48,626 bases of DNA. It comes from Bacillus sp. V3B (lineage in GTDB: Bacteria; Bacillota; Bacilli; Bacillales; Cytobacillaceae). Both the position numbers and the translations under genes were made by a program. Below, piece after piece: positions 16,175-25,515 of the stretch. The notes beneath the pieces are model-generated. The model saw nothing but the letters and a program-made list of their open reading frames with translations, was not told where the DNA came from and made no database searches. The DNA lies in assembly GCF_024494465.1 (NCBI RefSeq), contig NZ_JAETXM010000028.1, positions 1 through 48,626 of the forward strand, read 5' to 3'. Every line of letters starts with the position of its first letter. Position 1 is the first letter of the stretch.

Positions 16175-18094
16175 ATGGCGATCACGATCCCAGAAACAAT
16201 TCGATCATCGGCTACTACAGGTGAAAGACTGCTTTTTCGCACATTGAAAACGTACTTGCCTGATGATTATATCGTTTATTATGAGCCTGATATTCTTGGC
16301 AGAAGGCCAGACTTTGTCATTATAGGTCCGGATCTAGGTCTTGTTGTACTGGAAGTTAAGGATTATACGAAGAATACATTGCTACAAATTAATCATGAAG
16401 AATGGCATATTGTAGCGACTTCAGGTGAACAGACGATTATAAAAAGTCCCATGAAACAGGCGAGAGATAATACATTTCATCTTGTCGATGTGCTGAAAAA
16501 AGATAAAAACTTAGTCCAATTGGATGGAAAATATAAATTTCAATTAAAATTTCCTTATGGTCATGGAGTTGTTTTTACAAGATTGTTCTCAAGAGAATTC
16601 ATTAAAGAGGGACTTTATTCAGTGGTTGAACCGAATCTTTGTCTGACAAGGGATGAAATTGATCCTGATAAAGAAGGTTTCTCCGAAGACATTTTGATGG
16701 AGAAAATTTTGAACATGTTTGTGGTTCCGTTCCGTTTACGAGAGCCGCTCACTTATGAAGAGATTAATTCGATTCGTTATCACTTATTTCCTGAGGTTCG
16801 GATTAGTGCAGAATTTAAACCCCCAGTTCCTTATCAGGATCAATTGCTGTTGTCACTTCATGATATTAAGACCATGGATTTGCACCAGGAAAATTTGGCT
16901 AAGCAAATAGGAGATAAGAATCGATTAATTCGTGGAGTAGCTGGGAGCGGGAAGACGTTAATCTTAGCTAGTCGGGCAAAAATGCTTTCAAAGGATCATC
17001 CTGATTGGAAGATCTTGATTCTTTGCTATAATATATCGCTGGCAAACGGCATTCAGCAAATGGTTACTCATATGTTAAATGAACCAGAGGATTTGTTTGA
17101 TTTTGATTTTACAAGTAATACGGTCGAGAACACGAAGGATCATAAAAACGTAATGGTACGAAACTTTCACTCGTGGTTGAAAAATGATTTGAACATAAGA
17201 GGGCAACAAATACCGAATATCATTACTAAGCTAGAAAACAATGAAGCAATTCTTCCTAAGTATGATGCTATTCTAATCGATGAAGGACAGGATTTTGAAG
17301 CAGATTGGTTAAGGTTAGTGAGCTCACTTATCAATGAAGAAACACAATCCCTACTATTGGTAGAAGATCGTGCCCAAACGATTTATAAAAGAAAGCGCTC
17401 TTATGTACAGGATACTGGATTAAACTTCCGAGGCAGGTCAAAGGTGTTATCGATCAATTATCGGAATACCTCTCAAATCGTTACATTTGCTTGGGACTTC
17501 TACCGGAAACATTCGGTATTTAAAGATAAAGTGGTGAATCGAGAAGTTGAAGGGGAGATCATATCACCTCAAAGTACGAAAAGAAAAGGACCGGAACCTG
17601 GCATTGTTCGATCTAGAACTTTTTATGATGAAATGAGAATTGTCGCTAGACAGATACAAAAGTTACATTCCGAAAAAAAGGTGCCACTCCAAGAAATGTT
17701 AATCCTCTATCGGGTGAAACGGACACTGAAATATCCCATTATCGATATGATCAAAAGAACATTGAATGAATATGAGATTGACTATTATTGGATTACGGAG
17801 AATGACCAGTCTAAACGTTTATTCAATAAAGAGGATGGTAAGGTGAAAATTAGTATCATTGATAGCAGTAAGGGATTAGATTATCAGGCTGTCTTTATTG
17901 TGAATGTAGATTCGATGCCGTTTCCTTTAGAAGACGATGAAGAGCGTGAAGTGTCTCTCCTTTATATAGGCATGACAAGAGCGAAGGAATATTTATGCTT
18001 ATCCTATTCAGGTGAATCAAAGTTTACGAAGTATCTGGATGATACTGTAGAAGAAAGAGATTTGAAGAAAAATAATAAATCTGAGGTTAAGTAA
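16175..18094 (+). CDS. NERD nuclease-domain / UvrD-like SF1 helicase fusion
   Basis: 639 residues. Residues 7-130 form a NERD domain, a PD-(D/E)XK-related nuclease fold: GERLLFRTL, then RRPDFVIIGPDLGLVVLEVK carries the D and the E-x-K. The remainder is an SF1 helicase: Walker A GVAGSGKT near 254-263, Walker B ILIDEGQDF near 366-374, SINYRN, and a late motif VI-like IGMTRAKEYL. NERD-helicases are known from defence islands and probably process DNA, but the trigger is not known. A broken HIT-family gene starts 35 nt behind the stop, so the ancestral operon was NERD-helicase plus HIT. A fragment of a paralogue is at 7590. Confidence 0.85.
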   Translation: MAITIPETIRSSATTGERLLFRTLKTYLPDDYIVYYEPDILGRRPDFVIIGPDLGLVVLEVKDYTKNTLLQINHEEWHIVATSGEQTIIKSPMKQARDNTFHLVDVLKKDKNLVQLDGKYKFQLKFPYGHGVVFTRLFSREFIKEGLYSVVEPNLCLTRDEIDPDKEGFSEDILMEKILNMFVVPFRLREPLTYEEINSIRYHLFPEVRISAEFKPPVPYQDQLLLSLHDIKTMDLHQENLAKQIGDKNRLIRGVAGSGKTLILASRAKMLSKDHPDWKILILCYNISLANGIQQMVTHMLNEPEDLFDFDFTSNTVENTKDHKNVMVRNFHSWLKNDLNIRGQQIPNIITKLENNEAILPKYDAILIDEGQDFEADWLRLVSSLINEETQSLLLVEDRAQTIYKRKRSYVQDTGLNFRGRSKVLSINYRNTSQIVTFAWDFYRKHSVFKDKVVNREVEGEIISPQSTKRKGPEPGIVRSRTFYDEMRIVARQIQKLHSEKKVPLQEMLILYRVKRTLKYPIIDMIKRTLNEYEIDYYWITENDQSKRLFNKEDGKVKISIIDSSKGLDYQAVFIVNVDSMPFPLEDDEEREVSLLYIGMTRAKEYLCLSYSGESKFTKYLDDTVEERDLKKNNKSEVK

Positions 18095-18129
18095 TCCCCT
18101 GATCTTTTTATTCGAAAGAACTTGTCGAT

Positions 18130-18403
18130 GAAGAACATTTACTTATTACCCCTAAGAGACATGTGGAGCAGTATTTTGATTTAACCAGTGAAGAAAGAAG
18201 TGCGCTTGGATGAATTATTGTTTAAGGGTGAAAAGCTGCTGGACGAACATTATCAACCTGATGGATATAATATTGGCGTGAATTGCGGAGAAGTAGCAGG
18301 TCAAACGATTTTTCATGTTCATTTAATCCCAAGTTATAAAGGGGATATGGAAGATCTTCACGGAGGAGTTCGAGGAGTTATTCCTGAGAAAAGGGTGTAT
18401 TGA
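18130..18403 (+). pseudogene. HIT-family nucleotide hydrolase, truncated and frameshifted
   Basis: The reading EEHLLITPKRHVEQYFDLTS is in one frame; near 18208 one extra base moves it to the frame LDELLFKGEKLLDEHYQPDG that continues to the stop at 18403. Compared with the intact gene at 46636 it lacks about the first 28 residues including the Cys motif, and two residues of the histidine triad are missing (HVHLIP instead of HVHVHLIP). Not functional. It is one of three HIT copies in the window, each behind a helicase gene. Confidence 0.8.
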
Positions 18404-18712
18404 GTTACTAATTAATGATCGTAGTATAATTCTGTATTTGAAGATAAACCTTTAAAATATTAATGCATATTCCACACAAATTATGCAAAAGCTCACAAAA
18501 TAAACATATATTGGTCTGTTGTATTTGAAACTGATAGTTAGTAAGGTAACTTTTCATGCTGGAGCAACAATAGAACAGAAACTATGAAGGGAATTATCTA
18601 TTTCCATTCTTCATTGAAGTATAGTAATGCACAAAAAACTTCTAATCAATACAGGTATTTCGACATATTTTGTAGAACTTTATAACTAAAACTAGAGGGA
18701 GATTGTTTACAT
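18404..18712. other. Intergenic region before the GmrSD-like gene
   Basis: 309 AT-rich bases, with no ORF or repeat recognised. AGAGGGAGA at 18694-18702 is the ribosome binding site of the next gene. The promoter must lie here but no box stands out. Confidence 0.35.
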
Positions 18713-20479
18713 ATGAGTGGATTTACTACATTTGATAGTACAGTAGAGAGTTTATCTGATTTGTTAAGCAGTATTAAGGAATTTAGAACTCAATTACCTG
18801 ATTTTCAAAGGGGCTGGGTATGGGATGATGAAAGAATAAGAAATCTTTTAATTAGTATCTCTTTGTCGTATCCAATAGGATCAGTAATGATGCTGCAAAC
18901 CGGTAATCCTAATGTAAAATTTGCGCCTAGACCAGTTGAGGGACTTAACAATGCTAATCAAGTTGAACCAGAAAGACTTATTTTAGATGGCCAGCAGCGA
19001 CTTACATCACTTTTTCAATCTTTAATATTAAGAAAACCTGTTAAAACACGTGATAGCAGAGGAAGAGAAATTTTCCGTCATTATTACATAAATATCGATA
19101 AAATTATAGATCCAGACGTTGAGAGAGAAGAAGCGCTCGTAAGTGTTCCTGAAGATAAGATTGTAAAGGGACCTGGAAAAGTTATTTTGGCCGATTACTC
19201 CGATACTGTAAAAGAGTGTGAGGCAGGAATGCTCCCAGTTGATTTAATTCTGCATCCTGCGGAGTTATTGGGTTGGCAGACAAAGTATTTTAGTGATCCA
19301 AATAAAATTGCTGAAAGATCCATGAAATGGAGTAAGTTAGTTTCTGATATTTTTCCCAGGTTCCAAAACTATCAAATTCCAGTCATTATGCTTAGAAAGC
19401 AAACCCCTAAAGACGCCGTTTGCCAAGTGTTTGAAAATGTTAATACTGGTGGAGTTTCCTTAACGGTATTTGAACTATTAACGGCTTCCTTTGCTGCTGA
19501 TAATTTTGAGTTAAGGAATGACTGGGAAGAAAAGAAGGCAAAGCTAACGAATAGCAGTGATGTTTTCAATAAGATTTTAACTGATATTAGTAGTACTGAT
19601 TTATTACAAAGTATTTCTCTGTTAATGACATATAATCGTAAAAAACAAAAATCTACTGCTGCAGTAAGTTGTAAACGCAGGGATATTTTAAAGCTGACTC
19701 TAGAGGATTATTGTACTTGGGGAGATAAAGCTGTCGATGGATTCATTGAGGCAGCCAAGTTTCTTCAAGAACAGAATATATTTTCATCCAGGGATTTACC
19801 TTATGGATCGCAGTTAATTCCATTATCAGCGCTTTTTGTAGAACTTGGAAGTCAAACGCATAATTTACATGTTCGTAATATGATTGCGCAATGGTACTGG
19901 TGCGGTGTTTTAGGTGAACTATATGGCAGTGGAACGGATACTAGATTTGCAAAAGATCTACCCGAAGTAATTGATTGGATTAATGGAGGGTCAGAACCCA
20001 CTACGATTCGAGATGCAAATTTCGCTGCAGAAAGGTTATATTCACTTCGAACACGTAATAGTGCCGCTTATAAAGGATTGCATGTATTGTTAATGAAGGC
20101 AGGGGGAAAGGACTTCATATCTGGAGTATCCATTGATATACAAACATATTATGGTGATCAAATTGATATTCATCACATATTTCCTAGAGCATATTGCGAG
20201 AAACAGGATATAGATAAAAAAATGTATGATTCAATAGTGAATAAGACGCCGCTTTCTTATAAAACAAATAGGATGATCGGCGGTAACGCACCCAGTATTT
20301 ATCTAAATAAAATTGAACAGGAAAGGCAAATAAGTAGAAATGAATTGGATAATTTATTAAGAACACATTTAATTGATGTTGATTCAATCAGAAATGATCA
20401 TTTTGATAAGTTTTTTGAACGAAGAAGAAACCAATTAATTCAAATCATTGAAAATACTATGGGTAAAAAGGTCATTTGA
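18713..20479 (+). CDS. GmrSD/SspE-like DUF262 plus HNH (DUF1524-like) type IV restriction enzyme
   Basis: 588 residues. The DUF262 half shows DFQRGWVW near 30-37 and LDGQQRLTS near 91-99, the NTP-binding and hydrolysis motifs of this ParB/Srx-related fold. The C-terminal half has the HNH-type core DIHHIFPRAYC near 485-495 followed by an asparagine-containing helix. One-piece enzymes of this build cut DNA with modified bases (GmrSD, glucosylated hydroxymethylcytosine) or sense phosphorothioate (SspE). The gene is monocistronic with its own RBS. Which modification it reads cannot be seen. Its presence with McrBC and a DndD-like operon points to a modification-sensing island. Confidence 0.85.
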   Translation: MSGFTTFDSTVESLSDLLSSIKEFRTQLPDFQRGWVWDDERIRNLLISISLSYPIGSVMMLQTGNPNVKFAPRPVEGLNNANQVEPERLILDGQQRLTSLFQSLILRKPVKTRDSRGREIFRHYYINIDKIIDPDVEREEALVSVPEDKIVKGPGKVILADYSDTVKECEAGMLPVDLILHPAELLGWQTKYFSDPNKIAERSMKWSKLVSDIFPRFQNYQIPVIMLRKQTPKDAVCQVFENVNTGGVSLTVFELLTASFAADNFELRNDWEEKKAKLTNSSDVFNKILTDISSTDLLQSISLLMTYNRKKQKSTAAVSCKRRDILKLTLEDYCTWGDKAVDGFIEAAKFLQEQNIFSSRDLPYGSQLIPLSALFVELGSQTHNLHVRNMIAQWYWCGVLGELYGSGTDTRFAKDLPEVIDWINGGSEPTTIRDANFAAERLYSLRTRNSAAYKGLHVLLMKAGGKDFISGVSIDIQTYYGDQIDIHHIFPRAYCEKQDIDKKMYDSIVNKTPLSYKTNRMIGGNAPSIYLNKIEQERQISRNELDNLLRTHLIDVDSIRNDHFDKFFERRRNQLIQIIENTMGKKVI

Positions 20480-20489
20480 TCTTTTTACC
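20462..20489 (+). terminator. Hairpin overlapping the end of the GmrSD-like gene
   Basis: GGTAAAAAG (20462-20470) pairs with CTTTTTACC (20481-20489). The 5' arm lies in the last codons. The T-tail is short (TTAACTTTTG), so termination may be partial. Confidence 0.55.
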
Positions 20490-20724
20490 TTAACTTTTGT
20501 TTAAATTGCTGCATCATCTATAAAGAAGGATGGTACAGTACTTTTTCGTTAGAGTTAGCTCTACTATTCCAAAAGTTAAATAATTCGGAATATAAGTAAG
20601 ATAGAATTAATGAAATACAAACGAAAAGAAAAAGAAGGTGTTGAGGAATATGCTAGATCAGAATGATAGTGCAGAAGATGTTATTTTTCGCTCATTTCAT
20701 TGCAACTAGTGGAAATGCCTTAAA

Positions 20725-21013
20725 TAAAGTCTTTTTAATAGAGGTTGAAGATGACTAAGAGGAAGTACAGCTGATAACGGGAAGATTAATTGATCACCTC
20801 GTTACGGAAATCGACCGTGCGAAAAGTATTTATATTTTAACTTCCTTTGCCATGAAATCTGGTGTAAACGTCATTAGTTCTGCACTAAAAAGAGCAGTTG
20901 AGCGTGGATCGGATATCAAAATCTGTACAGGAGACTATCTTTTTGTCACGCAGCCGGAAGCACTAAAGGCTTTGAGTGATATTCAACCTGACATCGAAGT
21001 TCGTTTGTGGCAG
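20725..21013 (+). pseudogene. Decayed copy of MazG tail plus PLD-helicase N terminus
   Basis: Bases 20725-20757 match the end of the MazG-like gene (44138-44171: KVFLIEV then two acidic residues and stop). From 20751 the sequence matches the first 88 codons of the PLD-SF2 helicase at 44164 with high identity. One A is missing in the run after ATGACTAA, so the frame is broken at codon 3. The match stops abruptly at 21013 (TGGCAG), before the PLD HxK motif. The missing part, 44428-45054 of the intact gene, is replaced by unrelated DNA containing ytoQ. Confidence 0.85.
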
Positions 21014-21062
21014 ATTGCTATTAACTATAACTCGGATATTCATCAATATCCAATAAACAAAA

Positions 21063-21099
21063 GAAGGCAGTTATCTACATATAGTAGGTAATTGCCTTC
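21063..21099 (+). terminator. Long terminator-like hairpin at the break point
   Basis: GAAGGCAGTTATCTAC (21063-21078) pairs with GTAGGTAATTGCCTTC (21084-21099) with two mismatches, followed by TCATTTTTC. It lies just behind the truncation of the helicase copy and was probably brought in with other DNA. The bases between it and ytoQ (21100-21327) show no recognisable gene. Confidence 0.65.
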
Positions 21100-21327
21100 T
21101 CATTTTTCAAAAATGGACTTTTTCAGTGATCTCGGACGGTTCTTGCGTTCTATTGATGGTATGGTATGGATCCTTTTTAATGAAACACCAGAATTGCCCC
21201 CTCTTTATCTTTATCAAATCAATAAAATATACTTCCAAACTATCAAATTAGAAAAAATTAGGACAATACAAGAAACGTCCCGATGTTTCAAGGGAGACTG
21301 ATCTTTTGTTGTTTTTTGTTTTTTAAA

Positions 21328-21768
21328 CTATTCAAAAATATAACTGATGACATCCATCGCCTGATCAACTGTTTCTACAGTGACATTTGCCTTGTTTGAA
21401 AGCTCTTTTAATGGATGAATTAACGATTCAGGTCTGATGATTATCGTCGGCTTGTTCATGGCAATGGCCATGCTGGCATCCATTGCTGTATTCCATTGTT
21501 TATATTTTTCACCAAATAACGCAATGACGATATCCGCTTTCTGCATTAAGACTTGTGTTCTAAAATTATTAATATCTGATGCTGCGTCATCTTTATATAG
21601 GTTAGTTGGCTGTTTCCCCAGAATTTCTTCACCGATATTGTCTGAACGTTCATGGTTTGTTTGAGGGGCTACAAATACAAGAGGAAGATTTTTTTCCTTT
21701 GCTTTCCTCGCAACTTCATCTCTCCAATTATCGTGAATCTGTCCTGCTAAATAAACCGTTAATTCCAT
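21328..21768 (-). CDS. ytoQ: YtoQ family protein
   Basis: 146 residues, close in length and pattern to Bacillus subtilis YtoQ, a conserved protein with a nucleoside 2-deoxyribosyltransferase-like Rossmann fold. Recognisable blocks are VYLAGQIHDNWRDEV at the start, RSDNIGEEILG, SDINNFRTQVLMQKADIVIA, FGEKYKQWNTAMDAS and IIRPESLIHPLKELSNKAN. The biochemical role is not established; the fold suggests nucleotide handling. TTGGAGGAA stands before the ATG. It lies on the opposite strand inside a disrupted helicase gene, so it or its block arrived by recombination. Confidence 0.9.
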   Translation of the reverse strand: MELTVYLAGQIHDNWRDEVARKAKEKNLPLVFVAPQTNHERSDNIGEEILGKQPTNLYKDDAASDINNFRTQVLMQKADIVIALFGEKYKQWNTAMDASMAIAMNKPTIIIRPESLIHPLKELSNKANVTVETVDQAMDVISYIFE

Positions 21769-22232
21769 TCCAATTCCTCCAATACAAGTTGTTCTTATTT
21801 TATAGTATCTAATTTAACAGGATTTTCAAACTATTTACTCCACTGTGAACTGATCGGTTCGTACCGTTTTCCTAAAAATATTCTAATTCAAGGTAAATAG
21901 AAAGAGATTTATAGCTAATGATAAAGTGGAAATCTTGTCAGGATTAATTTTATTCAAAAGCAATTGTATAAAGAATTTGTTGATAGAGAGGGGTAAATCC
22001 AAATAAATCTCATTATAGGGAAAAGGCATTCAGATGAACTAACAGATGTATTTTTTAAAAAATTTACTGTGCTAAAGAATTAAGTGATTTATTAAGACAT
22101 TTAAGGCTGTATGAAAATGGATAGGAGATGCCTCTTGTTAGGGTTTGTTTGAGTAACGTTCGTATGATAACCAAATATATTTTTAAAGTGTACCCGTTTC
22201 CGGTAATGTTTGATATCTATTTCAAAAGATGT
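21769..22232. other. Intergenic region with no recognisable gene
   Basis: About 460 AT-rich bases between the ytoQ start and the second part of the broken helicase. Short open pieces (for example ELSDLLRHLRLYENG near 22080-22120) may be debris of a transcription regulator, but none is long enough to name. Confidence 0.35.
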
Positions 22233-23604
22233 AAGATTTGTGAAGGATGCTGAAGCAGAAAGTATTTTTGCCTCTATTTCAACGTTAAGCATGAAGCAGC
22301 ATCTAGAGACTTTTCAGCCAGATACGTTTGATTTAATTATGATCGATGAGTTTCACCATGCTGCTGACACTACGTATCAGCGAGTGCTTGATTATTTTAA
22401 ACCAAAGTTCTTGCTTGGTATTACGGCAACACCGGATCGCAATGATAATAAAGATGTGTATGCGATTTGTAACGGGAATGTGGCCTATCGGCTTGATTTT
22501 TTGGAAGCGATTCAAAGGCAGTGGCTTGCTCCGTTTAAATATGTCGGCGTTTATGATGATACAGATTATTCTCAATTAACCTGGCTTGGGACGCGCTACG
22601 CCGAAGAGGATTTATTGAAAGTTTAATTGCGTGAAGAGATGGCAGAAAGTATTTTGCAGGCATGGAAGGAGCATAAACAAACGCGAACCATTGTCTTTTG
22701 TTCGTCCATTCGCCAAGCGGTGTTTTTAGCTCATTATTTTACCCAGCAAGTAGGACGTGGTCTCCGGCTTCATCCTGACAAAGAAGCCTGTGTCATCATT
22801 GATCTGATCGGAAATTATCGTAATGCTGATATCAAGCTTAGTGTATTTGATACAAACTATGAAGCTAAGAAGAAAAATGCAATCATTGAACCGGCTGTTC
22901 CGCAGTTATGTTCATTTGATTTGGATATTGGGGTCATTAACTTACTCAAAGAAATGGCACGAAAAAAACATCCGCGCAGACAGAAGCTCTATGATGATTA
23001 TTTTGCACTAAAGCAAGAATTGGGAAGAAGGCTGTCATACCTTGAACTGTATTTAATGGGTGGTTCGAATTCTATCTTCTATAAACAAGAATTCAATTCA
23101 TATATCGGCTTTCTTTTATGGGCAAATGAACTTTCTGAACGGGAGCAGGAGGTCTTTCGCTGTTATGAATCGAGGGTTGTTGAAGTTGAGAAAACGGGTA
23201 TGTCGAAGAGTTATAAGATGGTTGTTTTAAAAGTGATGTTTGATAGGGGGATGGACAAGTGGTTTCAGCCTATTTCACCATTAGAGGCAGCACCAGCTTT
23301 TCATCAGTATTTAATGGAAGAAGAATATCGAAAACAAACCGATCTTTTTGATAAAGAAAGTAGAAAGTTATGGGAATATAATGAAGGATTAATTAGCAAA
23401 AAAACAGCAGAAATGCCTATGATTAAGTGGAGTGAAAAATCAAATGGACTTATTACTTTTGAAAATAACTTATTTATTGTAAACTTTAATATTATGGCAG
23501 AAGACCAAGATGTTCTTTTTCAATGGACAAAGGAGATTTGTGAGTATCGTCTTCATTGGCATTTGGAACGTAAAAATAAGCGGGAAAATAAAAAGAAAGT
23601 ATAA
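22233..23604 (+). pseudogene. Decayed copy of the PLD-SF2 helicase, C-terminal two thirds
   Basis: The match to the intact gene resumes at VKDAEA (intact 45055). DEFHH and GITATPDR motifs are present. A CAA codon has become TAA at 22624-22626 (intact reads KVQLREEM). About 187 bases are deleted at 22740 (intact about 45557-45743), removing the stretch with motifs IV-V. The reading then stays open to 23604. Identity is about 96 per cent by eye for 22381-22735 and nearer 75 per cent from about 23030 onwards. Not functional. Confidence 0.9.
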
Positions 23605-23631
23605 AACAATAATTTACTAGAGGATTGTAAT

Positions 23632-23928
23632 GATAAATATCTCGTAAACAAAGGTCACCTGCTCATCATCCCTAAAAGACATGTCGAGCAGTATTTTCAT
23701 TTAACGGTTCAAGAGAGAAATGCCATTGATCAATTATTATTTGAAGGCAAAAAGATGATTGATGAACAAGATCAGCCAGATGGTTATAATATCGGTATCA
23801 ATTGTGGTGAAGCTGCCGGTCAAACGATTTTTCATGTGCATGTTCATCTGATTCCTAGATTCAGAGGGGACATGGAAGATCCACGTGGCGGTGTTCGAGG
23901 CGTTATTCCTGAGAAGCAAAGGTATTAA
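23632..23928 (+). pseudogene. HIT-family hydrolase without N terminus
   Basis: The reading DKYLVNKGHLLIIPKRHVEQ to the stop at 23926-23928 matches residues 23-120 of the intact HIT protein at 46636. The His triad HVHVH is intact. The first 22 codons, including start and CVFCQI motif, are deleted and no start codon stands in frame upstream. It follows the broken helicase copy just as the intact HIT follows the intact helicase. Confidence 0.85.
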
Positions 23929-24037
23929 CATAAAGAGAAAGCGAACTAGTGAGTCCGAATATGGATGATTAATAGTAGTGTATTTCGTGATAGACACTTC
24001 ATCATTTAAAAAAAGTTATAAACAGTAGGTAAATATA

Positions 24038-25050
24038 ATGAGTGACAAAATTAACAAAAAATCAGAAAAAAATATGAAACTGGCTTTAACAGGATTAAAA
24101 GACCTGAGAAGAGAACAGGAGGAAAAACAGTATAAAAAGCACTGGAGTGAAATAAAACTTCCTTTTACACTGCATGAAGGACTAATAAATTATATGAAAT
24201 ATGAACTAGACGCTATAAGAAAAGCCTTCAACATACCAAATGCAAGTAGTTTGAAAAAGGCTGAACTTATTGCATTGTTAGAAAAAAAGATACCTGAGTA
24301 TCTTGAGCGAATTTACCTCTTATGGGATATCGAACGTTTTACTTTGCTAACCAATATAGCCAGTAATGGTGGTCATATAGTCGGACCAAAATTGGAAGCC
24401 GATCAAATCCACTATTTTCGTGCTACTGGTTTGATTTATACTGGAGCTTTTGAAGGAAAAAAAATACTGGCTATACCTGATGAACTAATCGAACCCATTT
24501 TATCCCTAAAAAATGACCTGAAAGTAAGGGCTACAATACGTAGAAATACAGAGTGGATCAAGCTTACACAAGGTCTTTTGCATTATTATGGAACATTAAG
24601 TAATACCATATTGGTAAACATGCTAGAAAAGTATACAAAAGATTCAATTAACCTTACAGAATATTTAGAAGTAATTGAAGATGTTAACTCTTATCGTAAG
24701 GAAATATATATAGATGAAGATGGATTCTCAAATATTCGAGTGTTTGATCCGAAACAAGTAAAACAGGAACATGAAATGAGAAAGAGTGTACCATTTTATT
24801 CTTTTGCTAAACAACAAGTTCTAGCAGCTGGAGAACCTGGATTCGTTGACAGGAATAAAAGCTATTTAGAATTAGTAAACTTCCTTACACAAAATTTTGA
24901 AATAAATAAGGCGGAAGCAGATAGCATGGTAGAAGAGTGTGTCTATGCCACAAGGATTGGGCATGGTCCTAATAAGTTGTGAAGATAGGTAGAAATCAGC
25001 CATGCCTTTGTGGAAGTGGGAAAAAATATAAAAAGTGCTGTGGAAGTTAA
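24038..25050 (+). pseudogene. Protein with C-terminal SEC-C zinc motif, separated by a frameshift
   Basis: The main frame (24038-24982) gives 314 residues: a charged N terminus, a Rho-N/SAP-like segment near 55-90 (AFNIPNASSLKKAELIALLE) and an unassigned helical body. It stops at TGA 24980-24982. Directly behind, in another frame, the bases encode IGRNQPCLCGSGKKYKKCCG and stop at 25048-25050: a complete SEC-C zinc-binding motif as found in SecA and YecA. A one-base change near 24975-24990 would rejoin them. The 314-residue part may still be made. Real mutation, programmed shift or sequencing error cannot be told apart here. Confidence 0.7.
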
Positions 25051-25211
25051 AGCAATAAAGTGAAAGAGGTCCGCGGCCTAATGCAGTTTGCCTTTCTTCG
25101 ATCAGGGACTGTATTCGTCCTTTCAGTTCCTTGTCCAAGCCAGCAATTTGATTTTAATTCCAACAAAATCTATTGAGTTTACATAGGTTAATCGATATAT
25201 AGAAAAAAGTT

Positions 25212-25257
25212 AAAAAGTAGAAGTCAAATCCATTTGGGGATTCTTCTACTTTTTTTG
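25212..25257 (+). terminator. Rho-independent terminator behind the SEC-C gene
   Basis: AAAAAGTAGAA (25212-25222) pairs with TTCTACTTTTT (25244-25254), followed by more T. Symmetric A and T runs allow use in both directions. Confidence 0.8.
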
Positions 25258-25261
25258 TATG

Positions 25262-25306
25262 GGTGAGCGTAGAGCTGGAAGAGAAGAAGGCATCCGAAGC
25301 ATAAGT
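25262..25306 (+). pseudogene. Short fragment of an Rpn-type transposase/nuclease C terminus
   Basis: GTGAGCGTAGAGCTGGAAGA and GAAGAAGGCATCCGAAGCAT resemble the better preserved remnant at 40432-40585. Only about 45 bases remain. Identity as Rpn is by analogy with that remnant. Confidence 0.3.
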
Positions 25307-25349
25307 TTAGTAACAGGTACTTCTTGAAAAATATTGTTTCACAAGTAGC

Positions 25350-25378
25350 TAGCGAACAGTCCCTGTTCCTGTTCGCTA
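25350..25378. repeat. REP-like palindrome
   Basis: TAGCGAACAG (25350-25359) and CTGTTCGCTA (25369-25378) are perfect inverted arms around TCCCTGTTC. It is the cleanest member of the family also seen at 7642, 11608 and 42870. Confidence 0.8.
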
Positions 25379-25515
25379 ATCTATTTTTTCATTTTAAATA
25401 CTAAAATAAAAAGGGATCTAATTTTAAATCACCTTCATCTGATGAAACAGAAGGGGAAAATTTTACATAACAAACTGATAAAATAAAAATCAATTTTTAT
25501 GAGGGGAATTGAAGG

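Noticed and set aside
18128-18403. HIT fragment read as a functional 71-residue protein from 18188
   Set aside because: It lacks the N-terminal third, is frameshifted and misses two triad residues; a GTG or ATG start there is accidental.
21092-21301. 69-residue plus-strand ORF behind the hairpin at 21063
   Set aside because: No ribosome binding site; starts within the hairpin; possibly transposase-end debris, not a gene.
22333-22579. Overlapping ORFs within the broken helicase (also at 45148-45394)
   Set aside because: They recur at both copies only because the helicase sequence is duplicated; out of frame with the motifs.
24872-25138. Minus-strand ORF with KELKGRIQSLIEERQTALG near its start
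   Set aside because: Its larger part is antisense to the SEC-C gene. The first 25 residues may be a fragment of something real, but I could not identify it.
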